A DNA stretch of 64,000 nt, taken from positions 73,522,169-73,586,168 of the forward strand of contig JAPXFY010000021.1 in assembly GCA_030674185.1 (NCBI GenBank), written 5' to 3'. Source of the DNA: Monoplex corrugatus. Its lineage: Eukaryota; Mollusca; Gastropoda; Littorinimorpha; Ranellidae. Below are positions 46,773 to 57,840 of the stretch, piece by piece. The first letter of the stretch is position 1; each line of letters starts with the position of its first letter. Both the position numbers and the translations under genes were made by a program. The notes under the pieces are model-generated. The model was not told where the DNA came from. It saw only the letters and a program-made list of their open reading frames with translations, and made no database searches.

Positions 46773-47680
46773 AAACACTTACGATACATAATACTTAACA
46801 ACAAATAGAAAATTTTGAAAAAAAACAACAATATACTAAAAACAACAATAACAAAAAACGCACATCAAGCAATCAACAAAAGCCAACAGATACATAGTTC
46901 AGTACCACTACAGACCTAGCCAACAGACAAGATGTAACTGGTGATCCAATGGAAACAAAATGATTTTCTTTTGAAAAACTGCAAACTAACCATCTCTGTG
47001 TATAAAACTGCCAATTGTTCTGCCAGACTTGATTTTAATGAACATACTTACCAAGTGTCACCAATGTCGGCATTTTCTCACTATTTGTGTTACGCATGTG
47101 TTACACACACATATGTACACATACACTCTCTCTCTGTGTCTCTCCCCTCCCCTCCCCTCTCTCTCTCAATAGTTCATACTCAGTCTCTTTCTCTCCCTCA
47201 CACTCACTCACACTTTACAAGTGACTGAACTTATGAAAGTAGAAAACTATTGCGGGATGACGATGAATAATTTGCAAAACATAACAAATGACCAGTTGGA
47301 CTAAAGTAAACTCTGCCTATGTAAGCAAAAAAAAAAAAAAAAGATTATAAATAAAGAGCTATTAAGCTAAAGAACTCTAATTTACACTGCGAATCCATGT
47401 AAATTTTGAGATCAGTCATTTGCCTTTTACATCTTTGTGTTATTATTAGATCTCCCACTGTTCACCCCCCACCCCCGATGAAAGTCTCCAGCAGAAAGTT
47501 TGACCACCTTTGCTGTAACAATGCCGCATTTTGCTGAATATTTTTAATCGTCATCTTAAAGAGAACTTTACTATTTTGGGGGGCAACATGTTGGGCTAGT
47601 GAAAATATCTGCGGGCTAATAGATCTCAAAATCCACTAGCCCGGCTGGCAAGTAAAAAAATTCAATCTTCTCCATGCCTG
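46115..47680. mobile_element. hAT-like non-autonomous DNA transposon (tentative)
   Basis: Left end CAGGGCTGGCAAAATCCACT; right end, on the minus strand, CAGGCATGGAGAAG. Both begin CAGGnnTGG, a hAT-like terminus. Subterminal motifs repeat at both ends: CCACTCGCCCGG and GGCGAGT at the left; GGGCTAGTG, GGGCTAAT and CCACTAGCCCGG at the right. CACATGCA occurs at both boundaries (46109-46116 and 47681-47688), close to the 8-bp duplication hAT elements make, though it overlaps the left CA. The interior holds CA and CT-rich runs and no recognisable transposase. Confidence 0.5.
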
Positions 47681-47911
47681 CACATGCATCTGAGAACAAC
47701 TGCAACATGTAAAAACAGACACAGATGCACAAAAAGACAGATCAGACAAGCAACAAACTGTACACAAACTGAAACTGATCATCTGTAAAAAAAAACAAAA
47801 AAACCAAAACAACAACAACAACAAAACAAAAAACAAAGGAATGAAACAGGATATCTCTTGCCAGAGTATGAACAGGTGTTTTTTTCCTGTTATTGTTGTT
47901 TGCCCCAAGAT

Positions 47912-49437
47912 CTGAAAGATGCCTGAATAGTGCACCTGTACAAAGGCAAAGGTGACAAGTCCAGCTGCGACAACTATCGTGGGATCTCCCTTTCAAGCAC
48001 TGCAGGCAAGATCCTCTCCATGGTCATCTTGAACAGGTTGAATACCCATCTTCGTGATGAGACAGTACCAGAAAGCCAGTGTGGTTTTCACTAGAACAGA
48101 GGGACAGTCGACATGATATTCACTGCAAGACAGATCCAAGAGAAATGTAAGGAACAAAATATGGATCTCTACATCAACTCTGTCGACCTCACCAAGGCGT
48201 TCGTCACAGAGTCATGCCCAGGACTGTGGAACATACTCCCCCGAACTGGAATCCCTCACAAGATGATAAGAATAATCAGATGCTTTCACGATGGCAAGAA
48301 CACAAGATTAGTCAATGACAGTGAAGATGATGAGTTCCCATCACTAACAGAGTCAAGCAAGGATGCATTCTTGCTCCAACACTCTTCAGCTTCCTCTTCA
48401 GCATGATGCTTCTCTCTGCCTTTAAAGACTCAGATCCAGGCATCCAAATCACATACAGGACAGATGGAGGTATCTTCAATACTCAACACCTGAAGGCAAA
48501 GACGAAAGTCACTAAACCATGTGTTCATGGCCTCCTATATGCTGATGATTTTGCTATCATTACCCTCGCAGACGATGACCTTCAAAGACTTGCAGATTCT
48601 CTGTCCACGGCCACTAAGCGCTTTGGGCTCACAATAAGCATCAAGAAGACTGAAGTTATGTTTCAACCTGCAAAAATATCAACAGCAAACATGCCTGAAA
48701 TAAAGATCGACAGCGATGTTGACTCCTTCACCTATCTTGGTAGCAAGTCTCTCCTCTTCAAACACTCTTGACAAGGAAGTATCCAACAGCATCACTAAGG
48801 CAAGTGCTTCCTATGGCAGACTCCACAAGCCAGTATGGAACGATAGGGGCTTGAAACTGGAGACAAAGTGTGCAGTATACAGAGCTGTAGTCCTGACTGC
48901 ATTGTTGTATGGATGCAAGTCCTGGACTCTCTACCGTAGGCATGTCAAGCTACTAGATCAGTTTCAACAGCACTGCCTCCAAAGTAACTTAAACATCAAA
49001 TGGCACAACAAAGTTTCAAATGTGAATGTACTTTTGCAAGCCCAGATGCCAAGCATAGATGCACTGCTAATACAGTCTCAGCTAAGATGGTCTGGACATC
49101 TCATGCCTATGCAGGATAACAGGCATCCAAAGCATCTCTTTTACGGTGAACTGACAAAGGGCCATCGACCGAGAGGACGGCCACAGCTTCAAACAGAAAT
49201 GTGACATTGATGAAGAACAATGGGAAATCAGGACCACAAACAGGTTTGAATGGAGGCAAGCTATTTGCAAGGGAAGAGAAGCTTATGAAAATGAAAGACG
49301 AAGCAGCCAAGTGGACAAGCAAGCAGCAATAAAGGCCAGAACCAACTCTGCAGAGCGTTCTACTGAGTGTCCAGCATGCAGCTGCCTGTGTGCATCAGAC
49401 TTTGGCCTGAGATCCCACATGAGGGTATACAAATAAA
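47912..49437 (+). pseudogene. LINE fragment: reverse transcriptase to C-terminal zinc-finger-like end
   Basis: Several frames together give most of an RT: IVHLYKGKGDKSSCDNYRGI (about 47932), SLSSTAGKILSMVILNRLN, SQCGF then a stop and RGTVDMIFTARQIQEKC (about 48108), YINSVDLTKAF (about 48165), LLYADDFAIITLADDDLQRL (about 48534, catalytic YADD), TISIKKTEVMFQPAK, then after a frame change VLTALLYGCKSWTLYRRHVK (about 48893), QLRWSGHLMPM (about 49078) and RPRGRPQLQ. The last frame ends with ECPACSCLCASDFGLRSHMR (about 49366), a C2H2-like finger seen at the end of this LINE type. At least four frameshifts or stops. Family likely RTE-related; not assigned. Confidence 0.85.
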
Positions 49438-49439
49438 GT

Positions 49440-50110
49440 GCTAGGTTGGACTTTATCGACCACGATAGTCGACCATATACATGTTTATCTGAAGCTTTCT
49501 GGATTTCAAAACATTCTGATAGAAATAGAAAACAAACAAATAATTCAAATACAATATCCAAAATGTAACAAATCTCACAGACACAGTAAACACCAAAATA
49601 ACTAAGCAAGCAAATAAATAAATAACAAACAAATATTATAAACAGCTTTCCCTTAAAACAGCAAGATCTGGGCACTAGAAGAGTTACTTCCCCTACACCA
49701 CCAGTGCAAAAGAACACTTCAGTAGAGAAAGCCAGGTATTAAGTGCATAACTGGCAAGGCTTGTAACAGAATTGGACCCACAATCGAGGTAAAGAGATCA
49801 ACAAAAAGAGAGCAGTACTACTTGACACACAGTTTACTAGAAGCTCAGCAAGAATAGAATAAAACTACACCGCATGATGAAAACTGATTTCAATCAATAC
49901 ATCTACAATGAGGCGTAGGTAAGCATTACAGACAGAATGGAAAAATGTAACAGACCTTTAGTGGCATTACAGAACTAAATACACAGTATCAAACAACTGA
50001 CACAAAGTCAACAAGGAGCACACAGTACAGGGACAGGAAGAAAAACTCAACAGACTCACTAAAAAACAAGGAGCACAGTACAGGGACAGAAAGAAAAACT
50101 CAGCAGACTC
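49440..50110. other. Unique sequence; two-copy 52-bp repeat at its end
   Basis: AGGAGCACAGTACAGGGACA ... AAAAACTCAGCAGACTCACT occurs twice in tandem (about 50013-50114). No gene seen. Confidence 0.55.
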
Positions 50111-50117
50111 ACTAAGG

Positions 50118-50430
50118 TGAAATATGTGGCTTAGTGGTTTAAGCACATGTGTAGGACGCAAGAAACGTAGGTTTGGTTCATGGTTCAGACAAGATCTTTC
50201 TCCCCTCCACTAGATCTAAGAGGTGGTTTAGGTACTAGTCTTTCAGATAAGATTATACACTGGAATGCCCTGTGTAGTACTCACTAAGTGCATGTTAAAG
50301 ATACCAAAGCATCTAAACAGCTCTCCCGGGCAAAGAAATACATGCAGGGAAAAGAAAAAATGAAATGAAAAAAAAAAAATGTTTCCTGGAACAGCAACCT
50401 GGATTTCACATGCCAAGTCCACTGGAGCAA
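50118..50430 (+). repeat. tRNA-derived SINE (tentative)
   Basis: A-box-like TGGCTTAGTGGTTTAAGCAC (50131-50150) and B-box-like GTTTGGTTCATGG about 20 bp further, then GTTAAAGATACC and CCCGGGCAAAGAAAT. The post-box region parallels the SINE at 58.46 kb. Confidence 0.5.
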
Positions 50431-50559
50431 AAAGAGACAGAAATAATAAATCTATCCAACTGATGACACAGCCAAGAGGAGAAAAAGCAACATAGACGGA
50501 AAAAATGCCACAAAACAAAAGAGGAAAACACTGATATCAAACACAGACAAAGCACTCAT

Positions 50560-51325
50560 GAAATACCCCAACATTCCTATTAAAAACAGAAACCTCATCA
50601 ATTATACTGTCATCCCCACCCTGACATACCAATGCCGTGCCTCAACCCCGACCAAGCCCCTGAAATTCAAAATGTACTGTCTGTGAGATACAATGTTTGA
50701 GAAGAGCTGTTGACAGAACTGGTGTCACATGATCAGACTGGTGTCACATGATCAGACTGGTGTCACATGATCAGACACATCATAATGTACTGTCTGTGAG
50801 ATACATATGATCAGACACATCAAAATCAGAGAAGTGGAGGAAACAACACCAGTCAACTATCACATCTGTCAGCAGAGAACTAAGTGGTTTGGTCATCTGA
50901 ACAGCTTGCAACCCCCCCAGGTGGCTCAGCAAGCGTACAACATAAAGGCATCTGTCAGCAGAGAACTAAGTGGTTTGGTCATCTGAACAGCTTGCAACCC
51001 CCCCAGGTGGCTCAGCAAGCGTACAACATAAAGGCATCTGTCAGCAGAGAACTAAGTGGTTTGGTCATCTGAACAGCTTGCAACCCCCCCAGGTGGCTCA
51101 GCAAGCGTACAACATAAAGGCATCTGTCAGCAGAGAACAAGTGGTTGGTCATCGAACAGTGCAACCCCCCCAGTGCTCAGCAAGCGTACAACAAAAGGCA
51201 TCTGGATTTAAAACAAGAGGCAGACCAAGGATGACCTGGCTGTATGGCTTGAGAGAGCCTCAGCATAGTTTCCAAACTTCTGGCCATCCAGCTCACAGCC
51301 GACTTGTCAGTAATTGACCTCCGCG
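50560..51325 (+). pseudogene. LINE ORF2 C-terminal fragment with internal 86-bp array
   Basis: Reads LINYTVIPTLTYQCRASTPT (about 50595, the thumb motif LPxLTYGCxxWT with changes), then QQRTKWFGHLN (about 50872, the KWFGH motif), and after the array GFKTRGRPRMTWLYGLRE (about 51207), the usual GRPRxxW end. The segment with WFGH is repeated four times. A short 19-bp direct repeat (GACTGGTGTCACATGATCA) also occurs three times at 50717-50775. Confidence 0.75.
50864..51199. repeat. 86-bp array, about 4 copies, from LINE coding sequence
   Basis: Units start ATCTGTCAGCAGAGAACTAA at 50864, 50950, 51036 and 51122. The last copy has many single-base losses (AACAAGTGGTTGGTCATCGA). Each unit covers the LINE stretch RTKWFGHLNSLQPPQVAQQA and the residues after it. 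Confidence 0.95.
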
Positions 51326-51590
51326 ACACCCATGATGGCACAAGCAGACACAAAAAGAGGAATGGACATTTAGTGAAAGATGTAAGTCATGTTAACACAA
51401 CAGACTGCATGCAAAGCCAAAAGGAAGCATGAGAACAATTAGTGGAATGAATAATAAATAGAAGCAGCAGTTTTATCAGACTAATTACAGTTATGTTACA
51501 GATGACACGACTCAACAGAAGCAGTAAGCAGTGTCATCAAGCCTGACCACCATGTCAAGATCAAGGGAGATGTGAGCAATACAGCAATTC
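51325..51590. other. Unique sequence, nothing recognised
   Basis: No repeat array or coding motif seen. An AGCAGTAAGCAGTGTCATCA segment at 51520-51540 recurs in similar form near 51866, 53847 and 53930. Confidence 0.4.
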
Positions 51591-51850
51591 GCAGTTCGTT
51601 CAACAAGGACTTCATCACACTCGTGACAATTCCATAAGTACTACACCCAAATCTGCCGGCAGGTGTCTGTTAGACTCCTTGAGCCAGTGCAAAACCCTAA
51701 GCACTGATATGATCTTGAAATAGGGAGGGGAGCAGGACCTATGAAGCAGTGACTCAATCAGAATGACTGCAGCATTACGATAAGCTGTAAAACAGGGCAA
51801 GGTCTATGCTGCAGGGCGGGAATGCCCAATTAGCTCAACTATACAATATC
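51590..51850 (+). repeat. SINE-like dispersed repeat, copy B
   Basis: Same order as copy A: GTTCGTTCAACAAGGACTTC, GACAATTCCATAAGTACTAC, ACCCAAATCTGCCGGCAGGT, CTCCTTGAGCCAGTGCAAAA, ACCTATGAAGCAGTGAC and TATGCTGCAGGGCGGGAATG. No tandem expansion. This copy shows the uninterrupted form of the site used by the piggyBac-like element in copy C. Confidence 0.7.
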
Positions 51851-51977
51851 AGAACAAAATAGAACAGAGGGAACTCTGAAGCAGTGTCAATAGACTGAGA
51901 GTTTACAAGAGGGCTTCATCAAACTGGGAAAATTCCAAATGTGCTCCACCCGATCTGCCATTTGGCATGCTCCTTAA

Positions 51978-53162
51978 GCTTTTCGCCACATGATGCGAGA
52001 ATCGTCACCACGCCTGCCTATTCCGTTAGGACACGCAGCGATCCCGCTCGCTATGGCCATTATGGCAGTGTGGATACGTAGCGAGAATCCTCGCTACGCC
52101 TGTTCTAAAATTAACTGCGTCATTACGTCACTGGAAATTCCCTCACAACTTGTATAAACTACACAATGGAACCCTTCTACGTCATCTGATACTATTTTTC
52201 AACTTAAAAGAGACAATTTCATTGGTTAATTTGTGTTGGAAGAAACCAACCCCGATGCTTTGTCTCTTCGAGTTACCCGCGTCGTTCAGACAGCAGTAAA
52301 CAACATGGCTAGTCGTACAACTTTCGCGACCACCGAAGTTGCAGAATCGATCATGCAGGCCGGTTCTAAAGATGATCTAGACATTGATCATTATGAAAGC
52401 AGCAACCAAAATGCTGATGACAAAGATTTTGAGGATGATGTGCCAGAAAATGACGAACGATCCTGCATATTCAACGGATGAAGACGACGTTGCAGCAGAC
52501 GAACAAAGTGCGAGTGTCGCTGACAGTGACATCTTTCATTCGGGTAGTCAGGCAACAAATCATTCGGTCTTGGAGCCAGATTTTTAGCTAGAAATGAATT
52601 GTCCTGATCAATGTGAAGCCGACACTGAGGTTGACATTGCCAGTAATGACAGTGGCGAAGATGATGCACCACCTGGGTGAAAAATCTTCGGAAATTTCCG
52701 CAAGTACCTGTTTTATCAGCTGCCGAAACGTGCGGTCTGCAGCCTTTCGTCTTTCAAGACATCGCCGACCCTACCACCATTATGTTACTATTATGTTCTA
52801 AAATGTTGAAATAGTCTTTTATGTCCTTTTTTCTACAGTTTTTGGCCATCAAATGCTAAAAATAACACTTTGAATGAATCCCCTGTGGCTGTTTGGGACT
52901 TTTTATTCTGACACTCATGTTGACATTTCAAAAGCACAAAACACTAACTAAATGAATTTTTACAGAAACTGTTTTCACTTCACCAGAGAGATACAAGAAT
53001 GATCTGCAAAAGTCGTTCTAAAATCAATAAGCTAGCTTTTCCTGCTTATTCAGGAAAACAAAATAAAAGTGACCAAAATAGGGTGTCCTCAGGGCATTTC
53101 TGCTTCCTGCCTTTAGCGTGCACAGGGCATAGTAGCTGTAGTGAGGCAGTGTTGCAAAAAGG
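51978..53162 (+). mobile_element. piggyBac-like element, internally deleted, TTAA target duplication
   Basis: 1,185 bp bounded by TTAA at 51974-51977 and 53163-53166. The ends are weakly inverted: left GCTTTTCGCCACATG, right on the minus strand CCTTTTTGCAACACTG. The insertion splits a dispersed repeat exactly at TTAA. TTAA duplication is the signature of the piggyBac superfamily. The interior carries a short acidic coding remnant like a piggyBac transposase N-terminus but far too little for the catalytic core, so it depends on a transposase from elsewhere. Confidence 0.7.
52305..52588 (+). pseudogene. Acidic N-terminal remnant of a piggyBac-like transposase
   Basis: ATG at 52305 opens MASRTTFATTEVAESIMQAG, then an Asp/Glu-rich run (DDLDIDHYESSNQNADDKDF, EDDVPENDE). 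Near 52470 the frame breaks; the next frame continues DEDDVAADEQSASVADSD and stops at 52588. The acidic style matches the usual N-terminus of piggyBac transposases. No DDD catalytic core is present before the right end. An upstream in-frame methionine at 52233 exists, but 52305 has the better context (AACATGG). Confidence 0.5.
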
Positions 53163-53183
53163 TTAAGCCTGCACAAAACCCTC

Positions 53184-53600
53184 TGCACTGGCAAGATCTT
53201 ATAATGGACAGGGGTGGGTGCACTGGCAAGATCTTATAATGGACAGGGGTGGGTGCACTGGCAAGATCTTATAATGGACAGGGGTGGGTGCACTGGCAAG
53301 ATCTTATAATGGACAGGGTGGGTGCACTGGCAAGATCTTATAATGGACAGGGGTGGGTGCACTGGCAAGATCTTATAATGGACAGGGGTGGGTGCACTGG
53401 CAAGATCTTATAATGGACAGGGGTGGGTGCACTGGCAAGATCTTATAATGGACAGGGGTGGGTGCACTGGCAAGATCTTATAATGGACAGGGGTGGGTGC
53501 ACTGGCAAGATCTTATAATGGACAGGGGTGGGTGCACTGGCAAGGTCTGACAATGCAGAGGGGTGGGTGCACTGGCAAGATCTTATAATGGAGAGGGGTT
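53184..53600. repeat. 35-bp array, about 12 copies, from the SINE-like repeat
   Basis: Unit GTGCACTGGCAAGATCTTAT plus AATGGACAGGGGTGG. The same segment occurs once in copy A (GTGTGCTGGCAAGGTCTTGG, AATGGTCAG). The last units diverge (GGTCTGACAATGCAGAG) and run into a G-rich tract. Confidence 0.95.
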
Positions 53601-53770
53601 GGGGGGGGGGGGGAAGGACACACGACCTATGAGACCTAAGCTGACACCACCAGGATGATTACAGTATTAAAATGCGCCGCAAACAGACCAGTCTTCATGT
53701 TGCAGGTTGGGACTGATCTGGAAGCATCAGATCTGATCTGGAGCCCAATGCTATATTTATAAGAGCCATT

Positions 53771-54395
53771 CCAGTCCACTTAGACTGATATTAAATCAAC
53801 AATATGTCAAGCAGGATTAAAAGGACTGAGCATTCAGAAGCAGTTAGCAGTGTTAACAGACTGAACAGAAAATCAAGAGTATCAGCAGCACATCAGGAAC
53901 AGGGACAGTGACAAGACATTCAGGAGAAGCAGTAAGCAGTATTGTGAGTGAATATAAACATTGTTTACCCGTTGTTCAGATCAGCAAAGATGCCTCAGGT
54001 CCATGCACGTGGGTCATCTAAACACAACACCACACCACATACACATGCAGGAAAATATCACATATCCACTGTCACATACTGCACAACACATTTGGATAGT
54101 GAAAAATATTAAACATATGTATAACATCCTCAGACATGCCAAAAAATAATACAAATGAAAAATCAATTTATACTAAGAACAACACACTTAAACAAGCAGA
54201 AAAATACTTTATGTGTATACAACACAAACGTGCTGAAAATAATAGACAAGAAAGGTGATTTATACACAGAACACAACTCTCACACATGTAGAAATCACTA
54301 TTGATTTCAATTTCACCACCAGCAGCCATATTGTTGATTGCTTGTAAATTTTCACCCTCTTGTTGTTTCTTGTTCAAAAGCTTTTGGTTCCTTTC
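53771..54395. other. Unique sequence between repeat copies, no gene seen
   Basis: Contains AGCAGTTAGCAGTGTTAACA and AGCAGTAAGCAGTATTG (53847, 53930), pieces also seen upstream of copies B and C. Open frames are short and unrecognised. Confidence 0.45.
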
Positions 54396-54559
54396 AGGTT
54401 TTGTGCAGAGTTCAGAATTTGTTCAAGAGAGATTCATGGCATACTGGTCATTCCATACGCAGTCCACCCAAACCTGCTGCCAGCACGGATCCTTGGGTCT
54501 ATGCAAAAACACCATATGTGATGGAAAATTCTTGAAATGTGGTGGGGAATGGAACCTAT

Positions 54560-56150
54560 GAAACACTGACATCACCAGAATGACACATGACCTGAACACT
54601 ACTAGTGAATACAAACACTGGACTATCACCAGAATGACAGATAGAACCTATGAAACACTGACATCACCAAATGACAGATAGAACCTATGAAACATGATCA
54701 CCAGAATGACACACTAGAACCATATGAAACTACTGATCACCAGAATTGACCGATAGAACCTATGAAAACTGGTATCACCAGATGACAATATGAACCTATG
54801 AACACTGGTTCACCAGAATGACCATAGAACCTATGAAACACTGACTCACCAGAATGACACATAGAACCTATGAAACACTGATCACCAGAATGACACATAG
54901 AACCTATGAAACACTGACATCACCAGAATGACACATAGAACCTATGAAACACTGTATCACCAGAATGACACATAGAACCTATGAAACACTGATCACCAGA
55001 ATGACAGATAGAACCTATGAAACACTGACATCACCAGAATGACACATAGAACCTATGAAACACTGTATCACCAGAATGACACATAGAACCTATGAAACAC
55101 TGACATCACCAGAATGACACATAGAACCTATGAAACACTGACATCACCAGAATGACACATAGAACCTATGAAACACTGACATCACCAGAATGACACATAG
55201 AACCTATGAAACACTGATATCACCAGAATGACACATAGAACCTATGAAACACTGACATCACCAGAATGACACATAGAACCTATGAAACACTGACATCACC
55301 AGAATGACAATAGAACCTATGAAACACTGACATCACCAGAATGACACATAGAACCTATGAAACACTGAATCACCAGAATGACAGATAGAACCTATGAAAC
55401 ACGGGAATCACCAGAATGACAATAGAACCTATGAAACACTGACATCACCAGAATGACAATAGAACCTATGAAACACTGACATCACCAGAATGACACATAG
55501 AACCTATGAAACACTGAATCACCAGAATGACACATAGAACCTATGAAACACTGAATCACCAGAATGACACATAGAACCTATGAAACACTGACATCACCAG
55601 AATGACAGATAGAACCTATGAAACACTGACATCACCAGAATGACACATAGAACCTATGAAACACTGGCATCACCAGAATGACAACATAGAACCTATGAAA
55701 ACTGACATCACCAGAATGACACATAGAACCTATGAAACACTGTATCACCAGAATGACACATAGAACCTATGAAACACTGGTATCACCAGAATGACACATA
55801 GAACCTATGAAACACTGATCACCAGAATGACACATAGAACCTATGAAACACTGACATCACCAGAATGACACATAGAACCTATGAAACACTGTACACCCAG
55901 AATGACACATAGAACACTATGAAACACTGACATCACCAGAATGACACATAGAACCTATGAAACACTGACATCACCAGAATGACACATAGAACCTATGAAA
56001 CACTGACATCACCAGAATGACACAAGAACCTATGAAACACTGACATCACCAGAATGACACATAGAACCTATGAAACCCACAGATGACAACAGAATGACAC
56101 AGAGCAACCTAGAACACTGACACACCAGATGACACATAGAACATGAACAC
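54560..56150. repeat. 38-bp array, about 42 copies, noisy
   Basis: Unit AACCTATGAAACACTGACAT plus CACCAGAATGACACATAG. Copies differ by many single-base losses (TGACATCACC, TGATCACC, TGTATCACC), especially at the left and right edges. The segment occurs once in copy A at 25786-25815. Confidence 0.95.
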
Positions 56151-57840
56151 TGACACCAGCAGGATGACAGACAGAACACTGACACCAGCAGATGACAGAT
56201 AGAACACTGACACCAGCAGATGACAGACAGAACACTGACACCAGCAGGATGACAGACAGAACACTGACACCAGCAGGATGACAGACAGAACACTGAACCA
56301 GCAGATGACAGATAGAACACTGACACCAGCAGATGACAGACAGACTGACCACATGACACGCATCAGCAGGATGACAGACAGAACACTGACACCAGCAGGA
56401 TGAGAGACAGACAGAACACTGACACCAGCAGGATGACAGACAGAACACTGACACCAGCAGGATGACAGACAGAACACTGACACCAGCAGGATGACAGACA
56501 GAACACTGACACCAGCAGTGAAGATAAAACACTGACCAGAAGACGACAGAACACGCAAGCGGGATGACAGATAGAACACTGACACCAGCAGGACAGATAG
56601 AACACTGACACCAGCAGGATGACAGACAGAACACTGACACCAGCAGGATGACAGACAGAACACTGACACAACAGGATGACAGACAGAACACTGATACCAG
56701 CAGGATGACAGATAGAACACTGACACCAGCAAGGATGACAGACAGAACACTGACACCAGCAGGATGACAGATAGAACACTGACACCAGCAGGATGACAGA
56801 TAGAACACTGACACCAGCAGACGACAGACATGATAGACACTGACACCAGCAGGATGACAGATAGAACACTGACACCAGCAGGATGACAGATAGAACACTG
56901 ACACCAGCAAGATGACAGAAGAACACTGACACCAGCAGGATGACAGATAGAACACTGACACCAGCAGGATGACAGACAGAACACTGACACCAGCAGGATG
57001 ACAGACTAGAACACTGACACCAGCAGGATGACAGATAGAACACTGACACCAGCAGGACAGATAGAACACTGACACCAGCAGGATGACAGATAGAACACTG
57101 ACACCAGCAGGATGACAGACAGAACACTGACACCAGCAGGATGACAGACAGAACACTGACACCAGCAGGATGACAGACAGAACACTGACACCAGCAGAGT
57201 GACAGACAGAACACTGACACCAGCAGGATGACAGACAGAACGCTGACACCAGCAGGATGACAGATAGAACACTGACACCAGCAGAATGACAGACAGAACA
57301 CTAGATAGAACACTGACACCAGCAGGACAGACAGAACACAGACACCAGCAGGATGACAGACAGAACACTGACACCAGCAGGATGACAGACAGAACACTGA
57401 CACAACAGGATGACAGACAGAACACTGACACCAGCAGGATGACAGATAGAACACTGACACCAGCAGGACAGATAGAACACTGACACCAGCAGAATGACAG
57501 ACAGAACACTGACACCAACAGGACAGATAGAACACTGACACCAGCAGGACAGACAGAACACTGACACCAGCAGAATGACAGACAGAACACTGACACCAGC
57601 AGGACAGATAGAACACTGACACCAGCAGGATGACAGACAGAACACTGACACCAACAGGACAGATAGAACACTGACACCAGCAGGATGACAGACAGAACAC
57701 TGACACCAGCAAGATGACAGACAGAACACTGACACCAGCAGGATGACAGACAGAACACTGACACCAGCAGGATGACAGACAGAACACTGACACCAGCAGG
57801 ATGACAGACAGAACACTGACACCAGCAGGATGACAGACAT
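56150..57840. repeat. 29-bp array, about 58 copies
   Basis: Unit AACACTGACACCAGCAGGAT plus GACAGACAG, apparently a shortened relative of the 38-bp unit (AACACTGACATCACCAGAAT, GAC). Since 29 leaves remainder 2 on division by 3 and minus-strand stops are absent, all three minus frames are open, giving frames up to 501 codons (VSVFCLSSCWCQ repeats). They are not genes. Confidence 0.95.

Larger units (their letters stand above)
51885..53770 (+). repeat. SINE-like dispersed repeat, copy C, split by a piggyBac-like element and internally expanded
   Basis: Left half 51885-51977 (CAAGAGGGCTTCATCAAACT, AATTCCAAATGTGCTCCACC, CATGCTCCTTAA). Right half from 53163 (TTAAGCCTGCACAAAACCCT, then the 35-bp array, TGACACCACCAGGATGA, TGTTGCAGGTTGGGA). 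Removing 51978-53166 would rejoin CTCCTTAA to GCCTGCACAAAACCCT, matching CTCCTTGAGCCAGTGCAAAA in copy B. Confidence 0.75.
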
